A stretch of 9,708 nt of DNA from an uncultured Pseudomonadota bacterium (GCA_902796625.1 CADBPX010000058.1:1-9708); one strand, 5' to 3'; positions 1 to 6,920 are shown, counted from the stretch's first letter. The notes: generated from the letters alone by a model not told the origin. Numbers and translations are program-made.

Positions 1-650
1 GAATATTGCTGAACATACCAAAATTCCGGCGGTTCAATAACGCGATCTTCTTTTTCCCATTTATAAAAAGTGTTAAAATAAGAAAACAAATCATCAGCCG
101 GCTGTAAAGCTTTTTGAACAATCTCGCGCAATGATGGAACCTCTTCTTCCGGATATGTATCATGCGGTAAAATTTTCTGATAATCTGGAACTGCAGAATT
201 AATATCTATCATCTTCGGTTCTTTTAAATTTTGAGGATTTGTCACAAAATAACCTTTTTCATCTTGTCTGAATTGAATATTGGGATATTCCAATGATGCA
301 ACATGCTTTATCAATTCGGCCAAATCAATATTCTTGTTTTCCGCTTGCTCCGCATAGTAATTATTCAAGTATTCTTGCTGTTTTTGCTTATTAGCAATAA
401 CCGTTTCTTTATCCGATGTCGAAAAAGCTGACTTTTTGTAAATCCGGTTAAGGTTGTTATATAAATTTATCAATGTTTCGGTATAGGATAATGGGCGACT
501 GTTACGGGAAAATTGATAGTAATTATAATCCTGTTGGCTTTCCATGGCGGAACAGACCTTCCCGTCGAAATCATCGGCATTAGAAGCTTGAACATCACCC
601 AATGCCAAATCTTCGTCAATTTTAACCGGTGTAAGCCACTCTGTTGCCAT
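1..650 (-). CDS. Uncharacterised protein, C-terminus outside the window
   Basis: I do not recognise this gene. The reading frame starts at ATG 650-648 and stays open to the window edge, giving 216 codons without a stop. The start is well supported: AGGAGG lies 6 bases upstream and a near-consensus sigma70 promoter lies just behind it. The protein begins MATEWLTPVKIDEDLALGD and has no signal peptide or membrane segment. It is hydrophilic and rich in N, Q, Y, E and K. Residues about 55-110 look helical and polar (YTETLINLYNNLNRIYKK, then a K/Q/E-rich stretch). The visible end is acidic and aromatic (PPEFWYVQQY). There is one cysteine, C33. A terminator separates it from the preceding gene, so it is probably its own transcription unit. 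It could be a cytoplasmic or secreted (non-Sec) accessory protein; no function can be assigned. Confidence 0.85.
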   Translation of the reverse strand, partial: MATEWLTPVKIDEDLALGDVQASNADDFDGKVCSAMESQQDYNYYQFSRNSRPLSYTETLINLYNNLNRIYKKSAFSTSDKETVIANKQKQQEYLNNYYAEQAENKNIDLAELIKHVASLEYPNIQFRQDEKGYFVTNPQNLKEPKMIDINSAVPDYQKILPHDTYPEEEVPSLREIVQKALQPADDLFSYFNTFYKWEKEDRVIEPPEFWYVQQY

Positions 651-671
651 AAATACCTCCTATAATAGGAA

Positions 672-700
672 ATTATAGCAAATTATTTTGTTAATGTCTA
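672..700 (-). promoter_or_regulatory. Sigma70-type promoter of the 650-1 gene
   Basis: Read on the minus strand, a -35 of TAGACA (700-695) is followed by a 17-base spacer and a perfect -10 TATAAT (677-672). Transcription would start at about 665, leaving a short leader with AGGAGG. A perfect TTGACA also occurs at 713-708, but it is 30 bases from the -10 and so is not the paired -35. The 13-bp palindrome TCCTATAATAGGA (658-670) covers the predicted start site and overlaps the Shine-Dalgarno sequence. It could be an operator, but this is only inference. Confidence 0.7.
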
Positions 701-728
701 TACTTTTTGTCAAAAAATTAATTATCAC

Positions 729-758
729 AAAAAAAATCTCCGCATAAACGGAGATTTT
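729..758 (-). terminator. Intrinsic terminator after the glycyl-radical domain gene
   Basis: Read on the minus strand, a perfect 10-bp stem (AAAATCTCCG paired with CGGAGATTTT, 758-749 and 742-733) encloses a 6-base loop and runs into a tract of eight T (736-729). It lies 24 bases past the stop of the 994-782 gene and isolates that gene from the next one. Confidence 0.85.
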
Positions 759-781
759 CATAAATTTCATCTCACTAAAGG

Positions 782-994
782 CTATTCTGCCGCACAGCAA
801 CAGCAATCTTGCGGCATATCTAAGTGCGCCATGGCTTTATCTTCCGTAAAACATTTACGAGAATAATACTCCGATTTTTTACCGCGATTGAATTCAGAAA
901 CCGGACGATGATATCCCATAACTCTGGTCCAAACTTCGCAAGGTTGTCTTTCGGCATCAGTTAAGGCAACATTTTGTAATTCAATTACGTTCAT
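782..994 (-). CDS. nrdD-like: Free-standing class III ribonucleotide reductase (NrdD) glycyl-radical domain protein
   Basis: This 70-residue protein matches the extreme C-terminus of class III (anaerobic) ribonucleoside-triphosphate reductase. Residues 17-49 (RQPCEVWTRVMGY, then HRPVSEFNRGKKSEYYSRK) contain the RVxGY glycyl-radical loop, with G27 as the predicted radical glycine. This is followed by the RPxxxFNxGKxxE segment, comparable to RVCGYLG...RPFNAGKQEE in E. coli NrdD. The catalytic ten-stranded barrel, the ATP cone and the CxxC zinc ribbon that normally precedes the loop are all missing. The protein ends DCCCCAAE, with four adjacent cysteines (C64-C67). The start is ATG 994-992 with AAGGAGA 7 bases upstream. 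A ten-residue leader precedes the domain, and nothing upstream resembles the rest of NrdD, so this is a designed small ORF rather than an obvious truncation. Putative NrdR boxes upstream support a role in deoxynucleotide synthesis. It could be the small half of a split NrdD, or a GrcA/YfiD-like replacement part for an oxygen-damaged enzyme. Small ORFs annotated as anaerobic RNR are, to my recollection, found in other proteobacteria. Family assignment is firm; role is inference. Confidence 0.85.
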   Translation of the reverse strand: MNVIELQNVALTDAERQPCEVWTRVMGYHRPVSEFNRGKKSEYYSRKCFTEDKAMAHLDMPQDCCCCAAE

Positions 995-1042
995 TATATA
1001 TCTCCTTTTTTTGATTTATGTTTTACGTGCTTGAGCTGATGT

Positions 1043-1089
1043 ATACTATATATAGGGTTAACAAATTATTAACAAACTATATATTGTTA
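1043..1089 (-). promoter_or_regulatory. Tandem NrdR-box operator
   Basis: Two 16-bp sites resemble the NrdR-box consensus acaCwAtATaTwGwgt. The proximal box at 1043-1058 (ATACTATATATAGGGT on the plus strand) matches 14 of 16 positions. The distal box at 1074-1089 (AAACTATATATTGTTA) matches 13 of 16, including all the strongly conserved core positions. Their centres are exactly 31 bp apart, about three helical turns, which is the spacing known for NrdR operators. The pair overlaps the likely promoter of the 994-782 gene. NrdR is a zinc-finger/ATP-cone repressor of ribonucleotide reductase genes, so repression when dATP is plentiful is the expected behaviour. Confidence 0.8.
1047..1075 (-). promoter_or_regulatory. 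Probable promoter of the glycyl-radical domain gene
   Basis: Read on the minus strand, a -35 like TTGTTA (1075-1070) and a -10 like TATATA (1052-1047) are 17 bases apart. The -10 lies inside the proximal NrdR box and the -35 touches the distal box, as expected of a repressible promoter. The region is very AT-rich, so the exact -10 is uncertain; TATAGT at 1050-1045 is an alternative. Confidence 0.5.
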
Positions 1090-1161
1090 TTATTTTTTGT
1101 TTTTTATCCTTATTTATTACATAATATCAATAGCTTAAAATTGAAGATATTTTTTAAACCG

Positions 1162-1194
1162 AAAAAAACCTTCTGTCACATAACAGAAGGTTTT
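1162..1194 (-). terminator. Intrinsic terminator of the F1 ATP synthase operon
   Basis: Read on the minus strand, a perfect 12-bp stem (AAAACCTTCTGT with ACAGAAGGTTTT, 1194-1183 and 1176-1165) has a 6-base loop. Together with the stem's 3' Ts it ends in a run of seven T (1168-1162). It begins 17 bases after the atpC stop codon. Confidence 0.88.
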
Positions 1195-1210
1195 ATAAAC
1201 GATTATTTTT

Positions 1211-1576
1211 TTACTCAAATGACGAGAAATAATCGACAATCATCTGATAATACTCGAAACTTTGTGGTTCGCTATCCCGAAGTTCCAGCGCTTTTTCAAG
1301 ATTTATCTGCGATTTTTCGATAATATGCCGAGTCGAAATATTGCAAACATTGTCGGCAACATCTGCGACTCCGCCATCAATAAAATAACTTCTTAAAATT
1401 TCATTATTTTCCCCGAGAATTTGCAACACTCCGGCATGCATAACCAAAGAAGTCGGAGCCCGATCTTCAATAATGGTTATGTTAGTTTTGCCATAGGGAA
1501 GCAACACCCGATAAACCTTCTGGTTTAAAGCTGTCTTCTCCGGAGTATATATTTTTAAGGTAATGTTTTCCGCCAT
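1211..1576 (-). CDS. atpC: F1 ATP synthase epsilon subunit
   Basis: This is the epsilon subunit of the F1 central stalk. It binds gamma, helps couple rotation to the c-ring and, in many bacteria, damps ATP hydrolysis. The 121 residues fit the family, slightly on the short side. Residues about 1-85 form the N-terminal beta-sandwich, with the recognisable IYTPEK start, PYGKTNITIIEDRAPT and a FIDGGVADV segment aligned to the usual GG-containing strand. The rest is the short helical tail (STRHIIEKSQINLEKALELRD). The sequence is more divergent than the other F1 subunits here, as is normal for epsilon. Its ATG shares one base with the atpD stop (TAATG), which suggests translational coupling; the Shine-Dalgarno sequence is weak (GAAAGAAG). 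It is the last gene of the operon and is followed by a strong terminator. Confidence 0.93.
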   Translation of the reverse strand: MAENITLKIYTPEKTALNQKVYRVLLPYGKTNITIIEDRAPTSLVMHAGVLQILGENNEILRSYFIDGGVADVADNVCNISTRHIIEKSQINLEKALELRDSEPQSFEYYQMIVDYFSSFE

Positions 1577-3024
1577 TATTCAGCTTCTTTCATTTTTTCG
1601 GCTTTGGCAATCGCCTCTTCTATTGTACCTACCATATAAAAAGCAGCTTCCGGAAGATCATCATACAAACCGTCCAAAATTCCCTTAAAGCCCTTAATAG
1701 TGTCTTCCAAGTTAACATAGACGCCTTTTAAACCGGTAAATACTTCGGCCACATGGAACGGTTGTGACAAGAATTTTTGAATCTTGCGCGCCCGTGATAC
1801 CACTTGACGGTCTTCTTCAGAAAGCTCATCCATACCTAAAATGGCAATAATATCTTGCAACGAGTTATATTTTTGCAAAATTTCCTGAACGCGGCGCGCT
1901 GTTTCATAGTGTTCTTGACCGGCAATATCCGGTGACAATGCGCGGCTGGTCGAATCAAGCGGATCCACTGCCGGATAAATACCCAATTCCGAAATTTTAC
2001 GAGATAACACCGTTGTCGCATCTAAGTGTGCGAATGTGGTTGCCGGGGCCGGATCGGTCAAGTCATCGGCCGGAACGTATACTGCTTGAACCGAAGTAAT
2101 TGATCCGTCTTTGGTTGATGTAATACGTTCTTGCATGGCACCCATATCCGTACCTAATGTCGGTTGATAACCAACGGCTGACGGAATACGTCCCAACAAA
2201 GCTGAAACTTCTGATCCGGCTTGGGTAAAGCGGAAGATGTTATCAATAAACAATAACACGTCTTGATGTTCCTGATCACGGAAATATTCGGCTTCGGTTA
2301 ATCCGGTTAAAGCCACACGAGCACGTGCTCCCGGCGGCTCATTCATTTGACCGTATACCAAAACGGTTTTAGATTTATCTCCGTTCAAATCAATAACGCC
2401 GGATTCAATCATTTCGTGATACAAGTCGTTGCCTTCGCGAGTTCGCTCGCCCACACCGGTAAATACGGAATATCCGCCGTGTCCTTTAGCAATATTATTA
2501 ATCAATTCCATAATCAATACGGTCTTACCAACACCGGCGCCGCCGAACAAACCAATTTTACCACCCTTGCTATATGGTTCCAAAAGATCGATAACTTTAA
2601 TACCGGTAACCAAAATTTCTTCTTTGGTCGATTGATCGGTAAAGGCCGGAGCTTCACGGTGAATCGGTGAAGAAAGCTTACTCTTTACCGGACCGCGTTC
2701 ATCAACCGGCTCACCCAATACGTTGATAATACGTCCCAACAACTCCGGACCAACCGGAACTTTAATCGGTTCACCGGTATTAATAACTTCCGATCCCCGA
2801 ACTAAACCGTCTGTTGAATCCAAAGCGATACAACGCACTACGCAATCGCCCATATGCTGTTCTACTTCCAAAACCAAACGGCGACCGTTATTGTTGCATT
2901 CCAAGGCCGTCAAAATATCTGGTAAATCTTCTTCATTTTCAAACTTAACATCAACTACGGCACCCAAAACCTGATAAATTTTACCAGACTTTAAGTTCGC
3001 GGACATTTTATTTTCGTTACTCAT
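1576..3024 (-). CDS. atpD: F1 ATP synthase catalytic beta subunit
   Basis: This is the catalytic subunit of F1, which makes ATP from ADP and phosphate as gamma rotates. The 482 residues are the normal length. All hallmarks are intact: Walker A GGAGVGKT (161-168), catalytic glutamate E193 in GERTREGND, Walker B with LLFIDNIFR (257-265), the alpha/beta signature PAVDPLDSTS (351-360) and DELSEED (399-405), which contacts gamma and epsilon. The start at 3024 has AGGAGA about 6 bases upstream; a second Met at residue 7 is a less likely start. Compared with typical bacterial proteins it has a short extra N-terminal segment (MSNENKMSANLKSG) before the first beta strand. It lies 14 bp after atpG and overlaps atpC by one base. 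Confidence 0.99.
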   Translation of the reverse strand: MSNENKMSANLKSGKIYQVLGAVVDVKFENEEDLPDILTALECNNNGRRLVLEVEQHMGDCVVRCIALDSTDGLVRGSEVINTGEPIKVPVGPELLGRIINVLGEPVDERGPVKSKLSSPIHREAPAFTDQSTKEEILVTGIKVIDLLEPYSKGGKIGLFGGAGVGKTVLIMELINNIAKGHGGYSVFTGVGERTREGNDLYHEMIESGVIDLNGDKSKTVLVYGQMNEPPGARARVALTGLTEAEYFRDQEHQDVLLFIDNIFRFTQAGSEVSALLGRIPSAVGYQPTLGTDMGAMQERITSTKDGSITSVQAVYVPADDLTDPAPATTFAHLDATTVLSRKISELGIYPAVDPLDSTSRALSPDIAGQEHYETARRVQEILQKYNSLQDIIAILGMDELSEEDRQVVSRARKIQKFLSQPFHVAEVFTGLKGVYVNLEDTIKGFKGILDGLYDDLPEAAFYMVGTIEEAIAKAEKMKEAE

Positions 3025-3038
3025 TTTTTCTCCTATTT

Positions 3039-3968
3039 CTAAATAGCTTCAGCACCGGCGATAATTTCTATCAACTCGGTAGTAATTGCCGATTGTCTCA
3101 AACTGTTATATTTCAGGGTTAACTCGCTAATCATTTTTTTAGCGTTACGGGTTGCGCTGTCCATAGAGCTCATGCGCGCTCCGTGTTCCGATGCGGCAGA
3201 ATTAACGATAACCTTGAAAATATTATCATAAAACAGTATCGGCAAAATATTGGTCAACAAAGTAATTTTATCCGGCATGTATTCGTAAAAAGCATTTCCT
3301 GAACGATTAAGCAGAGCCAAATCTTTTTCCTCCAAGTGCTCTGTATTCAAATCAAGCGGACAAATCTGTTCATCAACAAAATTGCGGCTGATTGCCGATA
3401 TAAATCTTGCATATATAAATTCACAAACATCAAACTCGCCGTTTTTGAATTGTCTTAAAATACTATCGGCTAATTTTTCGGCGGCCTTGGCATAGGTCAG
3501 GTTATGCATATCCATTTGTACGCGCACCAACTCAAACGTTTTCAAGCCAAATACACGCTTTATTGCATCATAGGCTTTTTTACCGACACAAACAACTTTA
3601 ACAGTTTTACCCGCCTTCAACAGCTCTTTAATGCGCCCGATTGCCTTTTTACCGACGTTACTGTTGTAAGCGCCGCATAAACCACGATCTGATGAAAGAA
3701 CATATAGCGTATATTTTTGCGGTTTCTTTTTTTCCTGCAACAGAGTCGGACGAACATATTTAATGTTTTTTGCCAGTTCTTCCGCTTCAATCTCCGTTTT
3801 TACCCGAAGTGCGGAACGGCGTAAATTTTCGGAATATCCTTGGTTTTTATCTACCAGAATCTGCACCCGACGCAAACGCGAAGCCGCAACCATTTTCATC
3901 GCCGAAGTAATTTTCTGCGTCGACTTAATGGCTTCGATTCTCGTTCTTAGTTCTTTTAATCCGGCCAT
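3039..3968 (-). CDS. atpG: F1 ATP synthase gamma subunit
   Basis: This is the rotating central shaft of F1. The conserved N-terminal helix (residues 1-35, with RIEAIKSTQKITSAMKMVAA) and the C-terminal helix (about 262-309, with GARMSSMDSATRNAKKMI and the N-S-L-R-Q-S-A-I-T-T-E motif) form the coiled-coil axle. Between them is the Rossmann-like domain beginning SSDRGLCGAYNSNV (92-105). At 309 residues it is a little longer than the usual 285-295; the extra length falls around 63-85 (lysine- and glutamate-rich) and 205-225. The ATG directly abuts the atpA stop codon (TAAATG), with AAGGCAG inside the end of atpA as a plausible ribosome site, so the two are probably translationally coupled. Confidence 0.98.
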   Translation of the reverse strand: MAGLKELRTRIEAIKSTQKITSAMKMVAASRLRRVQILVDKNQGYSENLRRSALRVKTEIEAEELAKNIKYVRPTLLQEKKKPQKYTLYVLSSDRGLCGAYNSNVGKKAIGRIKELLKAGKTVKVVCVGKKAYDAIKRVFGLKTFELVRVQMDMHNLTYAKAAEKLADSILRQFKNGEFDVCEFIYARFISAISRNFVDEQICPLDLNTEHLEEKDLALLNRSGNAFYEYMPDKITLLTNILPILFYDNIFKVIVNSAASEHGARMSSMDSATRNAKKMISELTLKYNSLRQSAITTELIEIIAGAEAI

Positions 3969-5522
3969 TTACGCTGCCTTTTCTTGATTTTGAACATACT
4001 TATCGGCAAACTCGCGATAAAATGCTCCGAGTTTTTCTTCCAATTCGGCAGAAATTATACGTTTTTCACGAATTTCGGCCAAATATTCCGGATGAGCTTC
4101 GCGCAACTGTTGCAAACTTTCCTGTTCAAAGTTCTTAATGTCTGCCACGTTTACTTTGGTTAAATAGTCGCGAACTCCGGCAAAAATTGAAGCAACTTCT
4201 TCTTCGGTCGCCATCGGCTGGTGAACCGGTTGCTTCAGCAACTCAGTTAATTTCGCGCCCTTATCCAACAAGTCACGGGTTGACTTATCCAAATCGGCCG
4301 AAAATTGAGCAAAGGCAGCCATTTCGCGATATTGAGCCAAATCCAGCTTCATTGAACCGGAAACCTGTTTCATTGCCTTAATTTGTGCGGCTGAACCAAC
4401 ACGAGAAACCGAAATACCAACGTTAACCGCCGGACGAATTCCCTGATAGAACAAAGCTGTTTCCAAAAAGATTTGTCCATCGGTAATAGAAATCACGTTA
4501 GTCGGAATATACGCTGAAACATCTCCGGCCTGTGTCTCAATCACCGGCATAGCCGTTAATGAACCGGAACCATAGTTTTCATTCATCTTTGCAGCACGTT
4601 CCAACAAACGAGAGTGTAAATAGAACACATCGCCCGGATATGCTTCACGTCCCGGCGGACGACGAATCAATAAAGACATTTGGCGATAAGCCACTGCTTG
4701 CTTAGACAAGTCATCATAAAAGATAACGGCATGCATTCCGTTATCGCGGAAATATTCACCCATGGCTGTTCCGGCATATGGGGCTAAAAATTGTAACGGA
4801 GCAGCCTCAGATGCGGTTGCGGCCACAACAATAGTGTAATCCATAGCACCATAGTCGCGCAAAGTTTTAACGACTTGGGCCACAGATGAACGTTTTTGCC
4901 CGACAGCAACATAGATGCAAAACAGCTTCTCTTTATCACTTTTAGCGGCATCATTAGTACGCTTCTGATTGATTATTGTATCGATGATAATTGAGGTTTT
5001 ACCGGTTTGACGGTCGCCAATAATCAACTCACGTTGACCACGACCGATCGGGATCAGCGAATCGATAACTTTCAATCCGGTTTGTACCGGCTCGTGCACA
5101 CTGCGCCTTGGAATAATACCAGGAGCTTTAATTTCGGCATTGCTAAATTTTTCGCTGCTTATCGGCCCCATTCCGTCAATCGGATTACCTAAAGCATCAA
5201 CAACTCTGCCCAGCAATCCCTTTCCAACCGGAACACTGACAATTTTTTCAGTTCTTTTAACAACATCACCCTCGCGAATACCTTCATCGGTACCGAAAAG
5301 CACAACGCTGACACTGTTTTCTTCCAAGTTAAGCGCCATACCTTTAGTTCCGTTGGAAAATTCGACCATTTCGTTCAATTGCACCTTATCCAAACCATAA
5401 ACATGGGCAATACCGTCACCGACGGAAAGCACACGACCGACTTCCGCCATATTCGTGGATAAGTCAAAATTTGCAATCTTTTCCTTTAAAATCGTAGATA
5501 TTTCATCTGCTTGTACAGACAT
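3969..5522 (-). CDS. atpA: F1 ATP synthase alpha subunit
   Basis: This is the non-catalytic nucleotide-binding subunit, alternating with beta in the F1 hexamer. The 517 residues are close to the usual 510. Visible features are the N-terminal segment that binds delta (1-25), the beta-barrel, Walker A GDRQTGKT (169-176), the conserved VGQKRSSVAQ (207-216) and Walker B VIFYDD (266-271). R374 in SVSRVGSAAQ is the arginine finger that reaches into the beta active site, and PAVNVGISVS (364-373) is the alpha/beta signature. No key residue is missing. The ATG abuts the atpH stop (TAAATG) with no gap, mirroring the atpA-atpG junction. Confidence 0.99.
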   Translation of the reverse strand: MSVQADEISTILKEKIANFDLSTNMAEVGRVLSVGDGIAHVYGLDKVQLNEMVEFSNGTKGMALNLEENSVSVVLFGTDEGIREGDVVKRTEKIVSVPVGKGLLGRVVDALGNPIDGMGPISSEKFSNAEIKAPGIIPRRSVHEPVQTGLKVIDSLIPIGRGQRELIIGDRQTGKTSIIIDTIINQKRTNDAAKSDKEKLFCIYVAVGQKRSSVAQVVKTLRDYGAMDYTIVVAATASEAAPLQFLAPYAGTAMGEYFRDNGMHAVIFYDDLSKQAVAYRQMSLLIRRPPGREAYPGDVFYLHSRLLERAAKMNENYGSGSLTAMPVIETQAGDVSAYIPTNVISITDGQIFLETALFYQGIRPAVNVGISVSRVGSAAQIKAMKQVSGSMKLDLAQYREMAAFAQFSADLDKSTRDLLDKGAKLTELLKQPVHQPMATEEEVASIFAGVRDYLTKVNVADIKNFEQESLQQLREAHPEYLAEIREKRIISAELEEKLGAFYREFADKYVQNQEKAA

Positions 5523-6089
5523 TTACTTTGCCCCTTTCATAAGCTGTTCCAAAGCATTAAGTTTTTGCTTTACGGAATTATCAATAAAATTTGTTCCATA
5601 TTGGATAATCAACCCGCCGAGAATCTGCGGATTAATATCATAATCAACTTCAATAGTTTTATTGAAAATCTGCGCCAACTTTTCCTTTAAGAGCTTATCT
5701 TGTTTTTCACTTAAATTAATTGCTGTTATAACTTTAACCTCAGCAATGTTATTAGCGTCTTGATAGTTCTTAATAAATTCTTCTACAATTAAAGGAAAAA
5801 CCGCCGCCTTGCGATTTTCAATCACCAGTTTCAATGTATTAGTCATACTGAGGCACAAACCGAATTGTTTGGCGATACTCTCAATAACTTTATATTTTTC
5901 CTCCAGCGGCCAAAGCGGATTATCTAACTTTTTAAACTCCGCACTGTCCTGTTGCAAAACTTCTCTGAGCAGCATCATTTCTTTATATACAGTGGCCAAA
6001 TCTCCAACCGACTTTGCCCCGTCATATATTGACTGTGCATACAATGAAGCTATTTCCAAATCAGAATTCTTTTTCACTTTTTTATCCAT
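5523..6089 (-). CDS. atpH: F1 ATP synthase delta subunit (OSCP-like)
   Basis: Delta caps the F1 hexamer and links it to the peripheral stalk (b/b' of F0). The protein has an N-terminal helical domain (IASLYAQSIYDGAKSVGDL near the start). Its C-terminal domain ends with the diagnostic QILGGLIIQYGTNFIDNSV segment followed by KQKLNALE. From the ATG at 6089 it is 188 residues, normal for the family. An in-frame GTG at 6095 would add two residues (ML). I prefer the ATG, but neither has a strong Shine-Dalgarno sequence. This is the first gene of atpHAGDC. The absence of neighbouring a, b and c subunit genes is typical of alphaproteobacteria, where F0 genes are elsewhere. Confidence 0.95.
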   Translation of the reverse strand: MDKKVKKNSDLEIASLYAQSIYDGAKSVGDLATVYKEMMLLREVLQQDSAEFKKLDNPLWPLEEKYKVIESIAKQFGLCLSMTNTLKLVIENRKAAVFPLIVEEFIKNYQDANNIAEVKVITAINLSEKQDKLLKEKLAQIFNKTIEVDYDINPQILGGLIIQYGTNFIDNSVKQKLNALEQLMKGAK

Positions 6090-6100
6090 TAACACATCTG

Positions 6101-6141
6101 TTTATCTTGCCATAGATAAATCATTCTTTTGTTCTTATCAA
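6101..6141 (-). promoter_or_regulatory. Putative atpHAGDC promoter with a palindrome at the start site
   Basis: Read on the minus strand, TTGATA (6141-6136), a 17-base spacer and TATCTA (6118-6113) give a plausible sigma70 promoter, with a leader of roughly 15-20 bases before atpH. A 7-bp inverted repeat with a 6-base centre (TTTATCT at 6101-6107, AGATAAA at 6114-6120) covers the -10 and predicted start. It could act as an operator or fold in the mRNA. No terminator is seen between the upstream gene and here, so read-through from 6920-6177 is also possible. Confidence 0.45.
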
Positions 6142-6176
6142 GAGGCATAGTAAACAATTAACAAGATTTTAGCGTT

Positions 6177-6920
6177 TTATTTCAAACGATTCCATCCGCT
6201 TTGCGGAGTGTTATTATTATCTTTTTTATCGTTTTTATCGGTTTCAACCGGCTTTTCTTCGCCCCATTTTCGAAGGTTAGCACCACTTGACGTAATGCGT
6301 TTAGCAATCGCCGACTGGCTCTGATTTAACGGATAGCCGTTGGCAACGACTTGATCCAAGGCGGCCGGCGAAATATACGGCGCACGCAATTTTTCATAAG
6401 CGGAAACAATTTTTTCCAACAACTTTTTTCCCGGTGTAGCATTAACGATAACATCATCGCGATTATGATAAAAACGAACTGCCGGACAGCTGTATGAAAT
6501 TACCACATCGGTGCTTTCCATACCATATATGTAGCGGAGTAATATTTTCGGCTCAAGCTGACAGTTTACAGCTGCTTTGGCATAAATAGCCGACTTTTCA
6601 AAAAGTGTTTCTTTCATCAATTTTTGCCCTTCATCGGAAAGTTCGCCGCAAGCACCGGTTATCTTCAACGAATCCTGCGCCGTATAACCATCATACCCGT
6701 TACCGACTTCCTCAACCGTATAACAAAAAACTTTTTCGGCTTTTTCGATACTCCGCACCATAGAATTCGGTATTTGACTTAGCAAAAATGACGATATTTT
6801 TTGTGCCTCATCATTTATTTCCGCCGAACTCGGTAAATCTTCATCTATACCGAAGCTTTCCTGAGCGCTGGCACCATAGCCGGTTAAAAGGCATATAATA
6901 AAAAAAGTAATCAATCTCAT
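6177..6920 (-). CDS. Exported protein of unknown function, four-cysteine mature domain
   Basis: I do not recognise the family. The 247-residue protein starts with a clear Sec signal peptide: MR, a hydrophobic core LITFFIICLLTG, and a probable signal peptidase I site after ASA-Q (about residue 19 or 20). The mature part is therefore expected in the periplasm or outside the cell. It contains four cysteines (C66, C91, C120, C145), enough for two disulfides, in a mixed helical region rich in K and E. The C-terminus (about 222-247) is a low-complexity K/D/N-rich tail, probably disordered. The start ATG 6920-6918 has GGAGA about 5 bases upstream and a promoter further upstream. It ends 87 bp before atpH on the same strand with no terminator visible, so it may be partly co-transcribed with the ATP synthase genes, though a functional link is not implied. 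Confidence 0.88.
   Translation of the reverse strand: MRLITFFIICLLTGYGASAQESFGIDEDLPSSAEINDEAQKISSFLLSQIPNSMVRSIEKAEKVFCYTVEEVGNGYDGYTAQDSLKITGACGELSDEGQKLMKETLFEKSAIYAKAAVNCQLEPKILLRYIYGMESTDVVISYSCPAVRFYHNRDDVIVNATPGKKLLEKIVSAYEKLRAPYISPAALDQVVANGYPLNQSQSAIAKRITSSGANLRKWGEEKPVETDKNDKKDNNNTPQSGWNRLK

Noticed and set aside
708..713. Perfect TTGACA as the -35 of the 650-1 gene
   Set aside because: It is 30 bases from the TATAAT, too far. TAGACA at 700-695 has the ideal 17-base spacing.
782..994. Remnant of a full nrdD gene (pseudogene)
   Set aside because: The gene has its own start, ribosome site, promoter, terminator and apparent NrdR operator, and no barrel-like sequence can be seen upstream. 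A functional small gene is more likely.
1058..1076. Direct repeat TTAACAAA, two copies 11 bp apart
   Set aside because: One helical-turn spacing looked like an operator, but the copies fall between and partly inside the NrdR boxes in very AT-rich DNA. The NrdR pair explains the region better.
1018..1323. Plus-strand reading frame of 101 codons
   Set aside because: It crosses the NrdR boxes and the atp terminator and then runs antisense through atpC. It has no ribosome site and a composition typical of AT-rich noncoding DNA.
2347..2974. Several plus-strand reading frames opposite atpD
   Set aside because: They are antisense shadows of a fully intact and highly conserved atpD, with no ribosome sites or recognisable motifs. 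The same applies to frames opposite atpG, atpA, atpH, mraY and ftsW.
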